Notes: generated by a model not told the origin, from the letters alone. A stretch of 41,636 bases of DNA from an uncultured Centipeda sp. (GCA_905372865.1 CAJPQT010000022.1:1-41636), one strand, 5' to 3'; counted from the first letter of the stretch, positions 16,696 to 26,074 are shown. Made by a program: numbers and translations.

Positions 16696-18312
16696 ATGAA
16701 TGACAGGAAAATAGCGGTCATCGCGCAGTGCGATCCGAATGGCGTCTCTTCCATACGCCCGTATATTGATGCACTCGATATACCAAATGGCTATGAAGCA
16801 GAGTTGATCGAGGTGCGCTCCGATGGGAATGTTGCGGATACCTATCAGCGCGCTATGGAACAAAGTGATGCGAAATATAAAGTCTACCTCGCGGCGGGGA
16901 GCATCCTCTTGCGGCTCAATTTCTTTGCAGAGATGCTGCGCGTATTTGAGGAGCCCGCAATTGGCATTATGGGGATCGTTGGCACAGCACAGCTCTCGAC
17001 ATCGGGGGAGCTTGGCGCATCGCCGATGCTCAAGGGCAGACTGCTCTATACCGATGATACCGCCTTTCATGGAGCAGTGGTCGAGGGGGCGACGGAGGAG
17101 GTCATGGCGGTAAGCAACGATCTTATCGCCACACAGTACGATATTCCGTGGCGCAGGGACCTTTTCCATAGCAATTGCTTTTTTGCAGAAGCGCAGTGCA
17201 TCGAATTTCGCCGTAAGGGGTATCGTACGGTGGTTCCGCAGCAGGATGCTCCGTGGCTGCTCACACGTAAAAGGGAAGGTGCGGCAGATGAAGCGAGCCG
17301 CAATGTGTTTCTCGATACGTATTCAAAGGATATTTATCCACTTGTCTCGATCGTTATTCCAACGTTTGAGCGACCGCATTACTTCCGCCTCGCTCTTGAG
17401 AGCGTGCTAGCGCAGACCTACCGCAACCTGGACATCTTCATCACGGACAACTCACACAACACGGAGACGGCGGACATGATGCGGCGGGATTTTGCAGACG
17501 ACTCGCGCATTCACTACGAGCATCATCCTTCCTATGGGCTGTACGAGAATTGGGCATGTGCCCGCAGCTATGACAATAAAGATGCAGCCTATGTCAACTG
17601 GTTGATGGACGACGACCTCTTTCTGCCGGATAAAATAGAGGTCATGATGGACTGTTTCTTTGCACACCCCGATCTCAGCCTTGTCACATCATATCGGGAG
17701 CTGATCGATGCGGATGGAAATAAGCTGCCGGATATTCCTGCAACAAGACCAATAGCTCAGGAACTCACAAAATTCAGCGGAGAAACAATTGGAGCAAATA
17801 TTCTTGTCCATCTGACTAATTTTGTTGGCGAACCGACCACAGCACTGCTCAAAAAGAAATTTATGCTGGATGGACATGATCTGGGGTTTTCGGGCAGGGA
17901 GGGAAAATATCTCATATCGGATTTCCCAACGTGGCTTTGCATGCTCAGTCAGAGTAATATGATGTACTTCCCACGACCGCTCAGTAAATTTCGTATGCAC
18001 GGCGGCAATGAGCAGCTGAGTGTACAGAGCCGTATCCGTGGCACGATCAGCTGGGCCATGGCGATTCGGCATGCGATTGAACGAAATCTGTTCCTCCATG
18101 AACTCAGCACACGTCGAATGGCAATTGCGGGTTGGCTCGTGATAGCGAGCCGGTTACTTCAAGCCGTAACAAAGATTCCGGAAGCTTGGGAGGATACGGA
18201 ACTGAAGGATCTGCTGTGCGCGCATGCAGCGATGGCGGAGGCACTTCGCGCGGACTGTCACATTGTGTTCGATATTGACACAACGCTCGTATTGCATATG
18301 GATGAGGACTGA
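16696..18312 (+). CDS. Two-domain glycosyltransferase (GT2-like)
   Basis: About 538 residues. Residues ~1-200 look like a GT-A-type domain with KIAVIAQCDPNGVSSI and VYLAAGSILLRLNFF. From ~215 a classic family-2 glycosyltransferase begins: VSIVIPTFERPHYFRLALES, LAQTYRNLDIFITDNS, and the metal/sugar site NWLMDDDLFLPDK near 305. ATG 16696 has GAGGGGAA seven bases upstream; ATG 16675 has none. It likely transfers a sugar or sugar-like unit to the surface structure or to flagellin. Two glycosyltransferase-like domains in one chain suggest a bifunctional or self-regulated enzyme. Confidence 0.82.
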   Translation: MNDRKIAVIAQCDPNGVSSIRPYIDALDIPNGYEAELIEVRSDGNVADTYQRAMEQSDAKYKVYLAAGSILLRLNFFAEMLRVFEEPAIGIMGIVGTAQLSTSGELGASPMLKGRLLYTDDTAFHGAVVEGATEEVMAVSNDLIATQYDIPWRRDLFHSNCFFAEAQCIEFRRKGYRTVVPQQDAPWLLTRKREGAADEASRNVFLDTYSKDIYPLVSIVIPTFERPHYFRLALESVLAQTYRNLDIFITDNSHNTETADMMRRDFADDSRIHYEHHPSYGLYENWACARSYDNKDAAYVNWLMDDDLFLPDKIEVMMDCFFAHPDLSLVTSYRELIDADGNKLPDIPATRPIAQELTKFSGETIGANILVHLTNFVGEPTTALLKKKFMLDGHDLGFSGREGKYLISDFPTWLCMLSQSNMMYFPRPLSKFRMHGGNEQLSVQSRIRGTISWAMAIRHAIERNLFLHELSTRRMAIAGWLVIASRLLQAVTKIPEAWEDTELKDLLCAHAAMAEALRADCHIVFDIDTTLVLHMDED

Positions 18313-18338
18313 TAATCTATGCAGAGGGGAGGCCGGAC

Positions 18339-18401
18339 ATGAGCATCATGGTGAAGCGGTCGTCGATGACTGCGTATATTGTGAAAAGCAGAGCTGTTTG
18401 A
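18339..18401 (+). pseudogene. Vestige of the DegT aminotransferase start
   Basis: A 20-codon open frame, MSIMVKRSSM then AYIVKSRAV, with its own ribosome site. Bases 18322-18368 match 19491-19537, the ribosome site and first codons of the downstream aminotransferase (MSILVTRSSM), at 42 of 47 positions. After that the similarity stops and a stop codon follows. It is best read as a leftover 5' end created when the methyltransferase gene was placed between two copies of this junction. It is unlikely to encode a useful peptide, though it keeps a working-looking start. Confidence 0.7.
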
Positions 18402-18475
18402 CAGAAAAAAATGGACGGATCGGACAGACTTTACTTTGTAAGTGACTCCTAAACAATGGGAAGAAGGTAGGACGT

Positions 18476-19483
18476 ATGGAAGTTTCATTTGAAGAAGCTG
18501 TTCGCATTGTCGCAAGCTCCCTTCTATTTGACGAAGCATGGTATCGCAAGACCTATCGGGTTGATGCAGAGGAGAATGCGGCGGCACATTATCTGACGGA
18601 AGGCTACGCGAAGGGATGGAATCCATCTCAATACTTCTCAACTGAAATGTATCTCTTAGAAAATCCAAATATTCGATGGGGAGGGACAAACCCTCTGCTT
18701 CACTATGAAATAGTCGGACATCGTGTAGGCTTGTATCGTGGACATATCCCGGAAGGTATCCTGCAGCGATACCGCCAATGTGCCTGCTGTGGAAACTATG
18801 TTTCTGCATACTTGCCCCTCCCCTCGTTTTATTTGGAGGAGATAAGCAAATATGGCGGAAAACCAGGGCATCCTGAAATGGTAAATATGACGGATTATCT
18901 CTGTCCATGGTGTTACTCTGCTGACAGGGATCGCGCCTATGCCGTTTGGATGAAGCGGGAACTGACGGAGGATTTTTCCGGCACGATTCTTGATATTGCG
19001 CCCGCCCCATCGCTTTCATTCTTCATACGGAAGAACCTTCCAAAAGCTGATTACAAGACGGCGGATCTCTATATGGAGCAGGTGGATTATCACCTCGATA
19101 TTATGGACATGAACTGCCTTGCAGACGAGAGTATCGATTTCTTTATCTGTTCCCACGTCTTGGAGCATGTGCGCGATGATCGAAAAGCGATGCGTGAACT
19201 GCACCGTATACTGAAAAAGACGGGATGTGGTATTCTCGTTGTGCCGATTGACCTCAGCCAGACAGAAATCGACGAGGATCCCGATTGCACGGATATTGGA
19301 GAACGATGGCGGCGCTTTGGGCAGGATGACCATATCCGAATGTATAGCCGAGCGGGATACCTTGCGCGGTTAGCGGAGGCGGGGTTTCACGTGCTCCAAT
19401 TCCAAAAGAAGTATTTTGGAACACAGGCAATGTATGAAAATGCGTTAACGGAAACGGCAACGGTCTATATCGTTGTGAAATAA
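18476..19483 (+). CDS. SAM-dependent methyltransferase with N-terminal glycan-locus repeat domain
   Basis: 335 residues. Residues ~15-80 carry the repeated pattern FDEAWYRKTY, AAAHYLTEGYAKGWNPSQYF, NPLLHYEIVGHRVG, known from proteins of surface-polysaccharide loci. Then come two Cys pairs (CACCGNY and CPWC, a possible zinc site) and a class I methyltransferase core: TILDIAPAPSLSFF, ADLYMEQVDYHLDI, IDFFICSHVLEHVRDD and ILKKTGCGILVVP. GAAGAAGG precedes ATG. It lies between a glycosyltransferase and an aminotransferase, so methylation of a surface sugar or lipid is likely. It is flanked by a duplicated junction, indicating insertion as a module. Confidence 0.83.
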   Translation: MEVSFEEAVRIVASSLLFDEAWYRKTYRVDAEENAAAHYLTEGYAKGWNPSQYFSTEMYLLENPNIRWGGTNPLLHYEIVGHRVGLYRGHIPEGILQRYRQCACCGNYVSAYLPLPSFYLEEISKYGGKPGHPEMVNMTDYLCPWCYSADRDRAYAVWMKRELTEDFSGTILDIAPAPSLSFFIRKNLPKADYKTADLYMEQVDYHLDIMDMNCLADESIDFFICSHVLEHVRDDRKAMRELHRILKKTGCGILVVPIDLSQTEIDEDPDCTDIGERWRRFGQDDHIRMYSRAGYLARLAEAGFHVLQFQKKYFGTQAMYENALTETATVYIVVK

Positions 19484-19507
19484 GAAGGAACAGAGGGGAG
19501 GCGGAAT

Positions 19508-20611
19508 ATGAGCATCCTGGTGACGCGGTCGTCGATGCCGCCGATGGAGGAGTACATCGCGGAGATTCGCGATATATGGCAGTCGCGATGGCTGACCAAT
19601 ATGGGCGCAAAGCATCACGAGCTTCAAGCAGCCCTGCGAAATTTTTTCGGTGCGGCGCAGGTCGAGCTCCTTACGAACGGGCACATGGCACTTGAACTCT
19701 CGCTGCAAGCGCTGAATCTTTCGGGCGAGGTCATCACGACACCGTTCACCTTTGCCTCGACGACGCACGCGATTGTGCGCAACGGCCTGGAGCCGGTATT
19801 CTGTGATATCGACCCGAATGACTACACCATGGATGTGACGAAGATCGAGCCTCTGATTACAGAGCGCACGTCTGCCATTATGCCCGTCCATGTTTATGGA
19901 AATGTGTGCCGCGTGGAGGAAATCGAGCGCATTGCCCGCAGATATGGGCTGAAGGTGATCTATGATGCCGCGCATTCCTTCGGCGTGCGCTATCGGGGCA
20001 AGAGTACGGCTGTATTCGGCGACATCGCGTGCTTCAGCTTTCACGCAACGAAGGTCTTTCACACCATCGAGGGCGGCGCGGCGTGTTTTTGCGATGAGGA
20101 GCTTGGGAAAAGGCTGTACCGCTTGAAGAACTTTGGCATTCGCGATGCAGAGTGCGTCGACGGGGTGGGCTCGAATGCGAAGATGAACGAGTTCTGTGCA
20201 GCGATGGGGCTGTGCAATCTGCGTCATGTCAACGATGATATTGCCCGGCGCAAGGCGGTCGCAGAGCGCTATCGTGAGCGACTGAAAGAAGTCTGCGGCA
20301 TACAGCTGAATCCAGTCCAAGAGAATGTTACGCCGAACTATGCTTACTTCCCCGTCGTGTTTCATGAACGTGAATTCGGCAGGACGCGCAATGAGGTGTT
20401 TGACGCGCTGCAGCGGGCGGATATCTACAGCAGAAAGTATTTCTATCCGCTCACGAATACATTCGAGTGCTTCCACGGCAAGTACGATGTGGAACAGACG
20501 CCGGTCGCGCGTCATATTGCGAATCGCGTTCTGACCCTGCCGATCTATCCGGAGCTGGAGGAGGCGGCAGTAGATCGTATTTGTGACGTGATCCTTTCCT
20601 GCAAAGCGTGA
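19508..20611 (+). CDS. DegT/DnrJ/EryC1-family PLP aminotransferase
   Basis: 367 residues. Landmarks of sugar aminotransferases: LTNGHMALELSLQAL, TTPFTFASTTHAI, PVFCDIDPNDYTMD, VIYDAAHSFGV, and the PLP lysine in SFHATKVFHTIEGG. These enzymes place an amino group on a keto-sugar nucleotide. GGGGAGG at 19495-19501 is six bases before ATG. It is the last gene of the glycan locus. The particular keto-sugar is not deducible; no nucleotide-sugar dehydratase is present in the window, so its substrate must come from elsewhere or from the unusual pathway encoded here. Confidence 0.9.
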   Translation: MSILVTRSSMPPMEEYIAEIRDIWQSRWLTNMGAKHHELQAALRNFFGAAQVELLTNGHMALELSLQALNLSGEVITTPFTFASTTHAIVRNGLEPVFCDIDPNDYTMDVTKIEPLITERTSAIMPVHVYGNVCRVEEIERIARRYGLKVIYDAAHSFGVRYRGKSTAVFGDIACFSFHATKVFHTIEGGAACFCDEELGKRLYRLKNFGIRDAECVDGVGSNAKMNEFCAAMGLCNLRHVNDDIARRKAVAERYRERLKEVCGIQLNPVQENVTPNYAYFPVVFHEREFGRTRNEVFDALQRADIYSRKYFYPLTNTFECFHGKYDVEQTPVARHIANRVLTLPIYPELEEAAVDRICDVILSCKA

Positions 20612-20625
20612 CAGCGGACATATCC

Positions 20626-20654
20626 TTGCAAAATACATCGTTTTGTGCTAATCT
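20626..20654 (+). promoter_or_regulatory. Candidate sigma-A promoter for valS
   Basis: TTGCAA at 20626-20631 and TAATCT at 20649-20654 are separated by 17 bases, each with two mismatches to consensus. It would start a transcript near 20661, giving a leader of about 90 bases that includes the hairpin at 20699-20726. Confidence 0.45.
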
Positions 20655-20698
20655 TATCGTTGCAATTCATAGAGCCAACAGCATTGACGATGTGCGGA

Positions 20699-20733
20699 CG
20701 CCCTCGTCCCCCTCGGGACGGGGGCGTTTCTTT
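20699..20733 (+). terminator. GC-rich stem-loop with T-tract just before valS
   Basis: A 12-bp stem (20699-20710 with 20715-20726, one G-T pair, loop CCTC) is followed by TTTCTTT. It has the form of an intrinsic terminator for the glycan operon. Because it lies between the candidate promoter and the valS ribosome site (GGGAGG at 20735-20740), it could also act as an attenuator. No T-box consensus is visible. Confidence 0.65.
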
Positions 20734-20749
20734 CGGGAGGAACAGACAG

Positions 20750-23413
20750 ATGAGCCAGGAATCCGGTGCAAATATTCCAAAGACATACGACCCGCAGAGC
20801 TTTGAGCGCAAATGGTACGCGTACTGGGAAGAACACAATCTTTTTCACGATGCGGCAGACGAGACGCGTGAGCCATACAGTGTGGTGATTCCGCCGCCGA
20901 ATGTGACGGGGCAGCTCCACATGGGGCACGCGCTCGACAATACGCTGCAGGATATTCTCGTGCGCTATCAGCGGATGCGCGGGAAAAATGTTGTCTGGAT
21001 TCCGGGCTGCGACCACGCAGGAATCGCAACACAGGCAAAGGTGGAGGAAAGTCTGCGCGCGGAGGGCACAAACCGCTACGAACTCGGGCGCGAGAAATTC
21101 CTCGAACGCGTCTGGGACTGGAAGCAGCAGTATGGCGACCGCATCATGTATCAGCTGCGCATGCTCGGTGCCTCCTGCGACTGGGCGCGTGAGCGGTTCA
21201 CGATGGACGAGGGGTGCTCGCGCGCGGTGCGCGAGGTGTTCGTGAGCCTTTATGAGCAGGGGCTGATCTATCAGGGCACGCGCATCACGAATTGGTGTCC
21301 GAGCTGCTCGACGGCGATCTCCGACATCGAGGTCGACCATGAGACGGAGGAGGGGCATCTCTGGCATCTGCGCTACCAGATCGAGGGGTCGGACGACTAC
21401 GTTGAGATCGCGACGACGCGTCCCGAGACGATGTTCGGCGACACGGGTGTCGCCGTCCACCCCGATGACGAGCGCTATAGAGATCTCGTCGGCAAGACGC
21501 TGATCCTGCCCGTGGTGGAGCGGCGCATCCCACTCTTCGCCGATTCCTATGTCGATCCCGCATTTGGCACAGGTGCGGTCAAGGTGACGCCCGCGCACGA
21601 CCCGAACGACTTCGAGATGGGGCTGCGCCACAATCTTGAACAGGTTGTCGTCATCAATGCGGACGGCACGATGGGAGAGGGGGCAGGAAAGTACAAGGGC
21701 CTTGACCGCTATGAGTGCCGCAAGGCACTCGTCAAGGAACTCGAGGAAATCGGTGCACTCGTCCGCACAGAGAAGCATGAGCATGCCGTCGGGCACTGCT
21801 CGCGCTGCAAGACGACAATCGAACCGCTCGTCTCGAAGCAGTGGTTCGTCCGTATGGAGGACCTCGCGAAGCCGGCGATTGCAGCGGTGAAGGACGGGTG
21901 CATTCGCTTCGTCCCCGAACGCTTTACGAAAATCTATGAAAACTGGCTTGAGAATATTCGTGACTGGTGCATCTCGCGTCAGCTCTGGTGGGGACACCGC
22001 ATTCCCGCATGGCACTGTGAGGACTGCGGCGAGACCTCTGTTTCGCGTGAGGAGATTACGGCCTGCACGCACTGCGGCAGCACGCACATCCATCAGGATG
22101 AGGATGTGCTCGATACATGGTTCAGCTCCGCGCTCTGGCCGTTTGAGACGCTGGGCTGGCCGGAGGACACGAAAGACCTGCGCCATTTTTACCCGACGGC
22201 GACGCTCGTCACGGGGTACGACATCATCTTCTTCTGGGTTGCGCGGATGGTCATGATGGGACTGCGGTTCGGCGGCGACGTGCCGTTCCGCGATGTGTTC
22301 ATCCATGGGCTTGTCCGCGACAGTGAGGGACGCAAGATGTCAAAGTCGCTCGGCAACGGCATCGACCCCGTCGAGGTCATCGAGAAGTACGGTGCGGATA
22401 CGCTGCGCTTCATGCTCATCACGGGCAATACGCCGGGCAACGATATGCGCTTCTACTGGGAGCGTGTTGAGGCGGTGCGCAATTTTGCAAATAAAATTTG
22501 GAATGCCTCGCGCTATATGCTGATGAATCTCGAGGGCGCGGACGATGCGTTTGTGCCCGAGGAGAGCGACTATACGCTTGCCGACCGCTGGATTCTCACA
22601 CGCTCTTGCGAGACGGCGCGTGCAGTAACGGCGAACCTCGAGAACTATGAGCTTGGCGAGGCGGGACGCGCCATCTATGAGTTCCTGTGGAGCGAGTTCT
22701 GTGACTGGTACATCGAGCTGACCAAGGCACGTCTCTATGACAAGGAGAATGTGCGTGCAAAGAACACGGCACTCTATGTCCTGCGTACGGTTCTGGAGCG
22801 CACGATGCGCCTCCTGCATCCCTTTATGCCGTTCCTTACCGAGGAAATCTGGCAGAAATTGCCGCACGAGGGGCACAGCATTATGCGTGCACCGTGGCCC
22901 GAGGTCGATGAAAAGGAAATTGACGCAGAGGCAGAGGCGGCGATGACCGCGATCATGGAGGTCATCAAGGTGACGCGCAACCTGCGTGCGGAGCTCGGCA
23001 CGCCCCCGGGCAAAAAGAGCATGCTCCTTCTGCGCGTGCGCGATGCGGCACTTGCCGATGTATTTGCGGCGCATACGGACTATTTCCACGCGCTCGCCTC
23101 GGCCTCCGAGGTGACCTTCCTCGCAGAGGACGCTCCCGATCCTGAGAACGTCGTCACGGGCGCACTCGCGGGGGCGGCGGTCTATCTGCCGCTCGCGGGG
23201 CTCATCGACGTGGAGAAGGAGACGGCGCGTCTGACGAAGGAGCGTGACAATCTTGAGAAGGAGATTGCACGCCTTTCGGGTAAACTCACGAACGCGGGCT
23301 TTACATCGAAGGCTCCTGCAGCCGTCGTTGCGGCGGAGCGCGAAAAGCTCGCGGGATATGAGGAGAAGATCGGGCTCATCCGCAGCCGCCTCGCGGATCT
23401 GGCAAAGCTCTGA
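20750..23413 (+). CDS. valS: Valyl-tRNA synthetase
   Basis: 887 residues charging tRNA-Val. The HIGH-type motif is HMGH at 57-60 in PPPNVTGQLHMGHAL, and KMSKS is at 529-533. Editing-domain landmarks (TTRPETMFGDTGVAVHP, DPAFGTGAVKVTPAHDPND) lie between, and a C-terminal coiled-coil arm (DVEKETARLTKERDNLEKEI) is present, as in full bacterial ValRS. ATG 20750 is chosen for its GGGAGG site and because the protein then begins at the usual place; the upstream frame runs through the hairpin. Housekeeping gene that marks the end of the glycan locus; folC follows nine bases after its stop. Confidence 0.98.
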   Translation: MSQESGANIPKTYDPQSFERKWYAYWEEHNLFHDAADETREPYSVVIPPPNVTGQLHMGHALDNTLQDILVRYQRMRGKNVVWIPGCDHAGIATQAKVEESLRAEGTNRYELGREKFLERVWDWKQQYGDRIMYQLRMLGASCDWARERFTMDEGCSRAVREVFVSLYEQGLIYQGTRITNWCPSCSTAISDIEVDHETEEGHLWHLRYQIEGSDDYVEIATTRPETMFGDTGVAVHPDDERYRDLVGKTLILPVVERRIPLFADSYVDPAFGTGAVKVTPAHDPNDFEMGLRHNLEQVVVINADGTMGEGAGKYKGLDRYECRKALVKELEEIGALVRTEKHEHAVGHCSRCKTTIEPLVSKQWFVRMEDLAKPAIAAVKDGCIRFVPERFTKIYENWLENIRDWCISRQLWWGHRIPAWHCEDCGETSVSREEITACTHCGSTHIHQDEDVLDTWFSSALWPFETLGWPEDTKDLRHFYPTATLVTGYDIIFFWVARMVMMGLRFGGDVPFRDVFIHGLVRDSEGRKMSKSLGNGIDPVEVIEKYGADTLRFMLITGNTPGNDMRFYWERVEAVRNFANKIWNASRYMLMNLEGADDAFVPEESDYTLADRWILTRSCETARAVTANLENYELGEAGRAIYEFLWSEFCDWYIELTKARLYDKENVRAKNTALYVLRTVLERTMRLLHPFMPFLTEEIWQKLPHEGHSIMRAPWPEVDEKEIDAEAEAAMTAIMEVIKVTRNLRAELGTPPGKKSMLLLRVRDAALADVFAAHTDYFHALASASEVTFLAEDAPDPENVVTGALAGAAVYLPLAGLIDVEKETARLTKERDNLEKEIARLSGKLTNAGFTSKAPAAVVAAEREKLAGYEEKIGLIRSRLADLAKL

Positions 23414-23422
23414 GGTGTGCCG

Positions 23423-24724
23423 ATGAACTATGCGGAGGCACTTCTCTATCTCGATGAACTGAATACGTTCGGCATCCGCCTCGGGCTCGCACGCATGGAG
23501 GAGCTCTGTGCGCGCCTTGGGAACCCGGAGCGCAGCTATCAGGTGATCCACATTGCGGGGACGAACGGCAAGGGTTCCGTCACGCAGATGATGGATGCCG
23601 TCTGCCGTGCGGCGGGGATTCGTTCGGGACGGTACCTCTCGCCGCATCTCGTCTCCTACACGGAGCGCATGAGTGTGGATGGACACGATATTTCCGAGGA
23701 GCGGTTTGCCGAACTCCTCACGCGTGTGCGCACGGCTGCGGACGAGATGGTCGCGGCGGGGCACGAGCACCCGACACAGTTCGAGGCGCTGACTGCGCTT
23801 GCGTTTCTCTATTTTGCTGAGGAGCGGGTCGAGATTGCCGTCGTTGAGACAGGGCTGGGCGGGCTGCTCGACTCGACAAATGTTGTCGAACCTGCGCTCA
23901 CGATCATTACAAATGTTGCGATGGACCACGCCGACCGCTGCGGCGGCACGCTTGCGGGCATCGCGGAGCACAAGGCAGGCATCATCAAGGAGGGCGTGCC
24001 CGTCATCACGGCGGCGACGGGAGAGCCTCTTGCGATCATCGAGCGGCATGCGGAGGAGCTCGGCGCGGATATCTTTGTCTGCGGCGAGGATTTCTCTGCC
24101 GTGCTGCAGCATTCCCCCGAGAGCGGGCAGCAGGTCGCATTCCACTCTCTTATCTGCCGCGAGAGCGAGCCCTATGCGCTGGCGCTTGCAGGCGGCTATC
24201 AGGCAGAGAATGCGGCGCTCGTCATCATGGCGGCAAAGCTGATGGAGCGTGAGGACCCTCGCGTTACGGAGGCTGCCGTTCGTACAGCGCTGCGTACGGT
24301 GCGCCATCCCGCGCGGTTTGAAATCCTCATACAGGAGAACTTGCCCATTGTCATCGACGGCGCACACAACCCTGCGGGGATGCGCGCACTGCGTGCAGGG
24401 CTTGATTGCTATTTCCCCGATGTGCCGCGCGTCTTCCTGCTCGGCATCCTAAAGGACAAGGATATCGACGCCATGCTTGCAGCGCTCCTCCGGCCCGGCG
24501 ATCAGGTCGTCACGGTGCGTCCGAATTCGGAGCGTGCGGCGGGGGCGGATGTGGTCGCCGCGGTTGCACTTGGCATAGGGGCCGATACCCATGCGTGCAG
24601 TGATCCGCGGACGGCGCTCGCGGAGGCCGAGGTGCGCGCGCGCACTGCGCATGCCATCCTCGTTGCGGCCGGCTCACTCTATCTCGTCGGCGGCATTCGC
24701 GCACTGCTCATGGCTGGGAGGTGA
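23423..24724 (+). CDS. folC: Folylpolyglutamate synthase / dihydrofolate synthase
   Basis: 433 residues. ATP site VIHIAGTNGKGSVTQMM, folate/ATP segment GRYLSPHLVSYTERM, VVETGLGGLLDSTNV, and VMDHADRCGGTLAGIAEHKA with the carbamylated-lysine region, followed by DGAHNPAGMRALR in the C-terminal Mur-ligase-like domain. It adds glutamates to folates in the cytoplasm. ATG 23423 is preferred because GAGGTG at 23412-23417 lies five bases upstream; GTG 23417 lacks a site. Likely co-transcribed with valS and the following membrane protein. Confidence 0.95.
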   Translation: MNYAEALLYLDELNTFGIRLGLARMEELCARLGNPERSYQVIHIAGTNGKGSVTQMMDAVCRAAGIRSGRYLSPHLVSYTERMSVDGHDISEERFAELLTRVRTAADEMVAAGHEHPTQFEALTALAFLYFAEERVEIAVVETGLGGLLDSTNVVEPALTIITNVAMDHADRCGGTLAGIAEHKAGIIKEGVPVITAATGEPLAIIERHAEELGADIFVCGEDFSAVLQHSPESGQQVAFHSLICRESEPYALALAGGYQAENAALVIMAAKLMEREDPRVTEAAVRTALRTVRHPARFEILIQENLPIVIDGAHNPAGMRALRAGLDCYFPDVPRVFLLGILKDKDIDAMLAALLRPGDQVVTVRPNSERAAGADVVAAVALGIGADTHACSDPRTALAEAEVRARTAHAILVAAGSLYLVGGIRALLMAGR

Positions 24725-24728
24725 CGGC

Positions 24729-26072
24729 ATGGCAGAGGATATCCAGGAGCGTCGACGCGCGCGGCGCAGACAGCGATGGGGCGGACGTATGGCGCGCATG
24801 ATGATGTATGCCGTCATCGCTGAGGCGTTCCTCATCCCGCTCGCACCGCTCGCGGCGATGGTTGTGCTGCTTCTTGGCTGCGGAGCAATGCTCCTGCGGC
24901 TGCGGATCGACCGCAACTTTCACCTGCGCCGTCTGCCGTACGATGCGCCCGCACTCCTCTTCGTCGTGATCGGGCTGCTGTCCGTGGCGGTCGCGCCGGA
25001 CAAGGCGTTCAGCTTCTATAATTTTTACCATCTCGTGCCCATCTACGCGCTGACTTACCTGCTCGCGGGACAGACCCTGCGGAAAACGCGTGAGCTGCAG
25101 CGCGTTGTGAGCGCCATGGCACTGTCGGCAGGGATCGTTATTCTCTACGGCTTCTATCAGTTCATTTTCGGCATTGACATCTCCGCGATGAAATGGGTGG
25201 ACGGGGAGTCCTTCCCCGAACTCTCGAAACGCATCTTTTCAACGTGGGAGAATCCGAACATTCTCGCGGGCTATCTTGACGTCGTTGCCTGCATTGCCGT
25301 GGGGCTTGCAACTGCGCTTACGCGCGGCTGGCGCATCCTCGCGCTCGTTCTGCTCGTTGCCGCGATCGCATGTCTCGGCATGACGTATGCGCGCGGGGCG
25401 TGTCTTGTCATCGCCGTCGTGCTTGCGGGCTACGGTGCGCTGCGCGACTGGCGTGTGCTCCTCGGCATTGTCGTCATCGGTGCAGGGGCACTTCTCGCCG
25501 ATCCCGTACTCGCCGATCGGCTGCTCTCTGTCTTTACGCGTGTGGATACCTCCTCGGAGATGCGGCTTGCGTTTTGGGAGAGCACGGTCGCGATGATTCT
25601 CGATCATCCCTTCCTGGGGATCGGATGGGGGATGTACTTCATGGTTTACCCTGATTATGACTTCTATCTGCAGGGAGCCCCTGTACAGATTGTCCATGCG
25701 CACAATATGTACCTGAACTATGCCGCCGAAATCGGTGTTCCGGGGGCGCTCTCGTTTCTCTGGTTTTTCTTTGGCTCCCTCCTGCTTGCCTTTCGACTGC
25801 CGCAGAGAGTACCGCCGTGGGATGTGGTGCTTGCCGCACATGAACACGAGTGGAAAACCGTCGCCGATGTGAGGGCGGCACTTTCACGTTGGCGCAGACG
25901 ACGCTTCGTTGAGGGGGTGTCCCTCGGCCTCGGACTGGCGTTTATTTCCGTTGCACTCAACGGCATCACAGATCACCTGCTCTTTAATATACCGTCCTCC
26001 ATGCTGCTTTGGATGCTCGCGGCCATGACGGCGGCGGCACATGCGATTGCGGGGGAAATGAAGGAAGCATGA
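24729..26072 (+). CDS. O-antigen ligase/polymerase-like membrane protein
   Basis: About 447 residues with a basic N-terminus and many hydrophobic segments, for example AFLIPLAPLAAMVVLLLGC, ALLFVVIGLLSVAVAP and ILALVLLVAAIACLGMTYA. The loop TWENPNILAGYLDVV and the later RLAFWESTVAMILDHPFLGI, GWGMYFMVYP and VHAHNMYLNYAAEIGVPG are typical of the Wzy/WaaL ligase fold. Such proteins join a lipid-linked glycan to lipid A core or protein, or polymerise O-units, at the outer face of the inner membrane. ATG 24729 has GGGAGG before it, four bases after the folC stop. Ligase versus polymerase cannot be told apart here. Confidence 0.85.
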   Translation: MAEDIQERRRARRRQRWGGRMARMMMYAVIAEAFLIPLAPLAAMVVLLLGCGAMLLRLRIDRNFHLRRLPYDAPALLFVVIGLLSVAVAPDKAFSFYNFYHLVPIYALTYLLAGQTLRKTRELQRVVSAMALSAGIVILYGFYQFIFGIDISAMKWVDGESFPELSKRIFSTWENPNILAGYLDVVACIAVGLATALTRGWRILALVLLVAAIACLGMTYARGACLVIAVVLAGYGALRDWRVLLGIVVIGAGALLADPVLADRLLSVFTRVDTSSEMRLAFWESTVAMILDHPFLGIGWGMYFMVYPDYDFYLQGAPVQIVHAHNMYLNYAAEIGVPGALSFLWFFFGSLLLAFRLPQRVPPWDVVLAAHEHEWKTVADVRAALSRWRRRRFVEGVSLGLGLAFISVALNGITDHLLFNIPSSMLLWMLAAMTAAAHAIAGEMKEA

Positions 26073-26074
26073 CT

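Noticed and set aside
20655..20749. T-box riboswitch before valS
   Set aside because: No specifier-loop or T-box bulge consensus is visible in the ~90-base leader, which is also too short for a full T-box.
22340..24367. Reverse-strand open frame of about 675 codons across valS and folC
   Set aside because: Spans two well-supported forward genes and their junction, and carries no motif.
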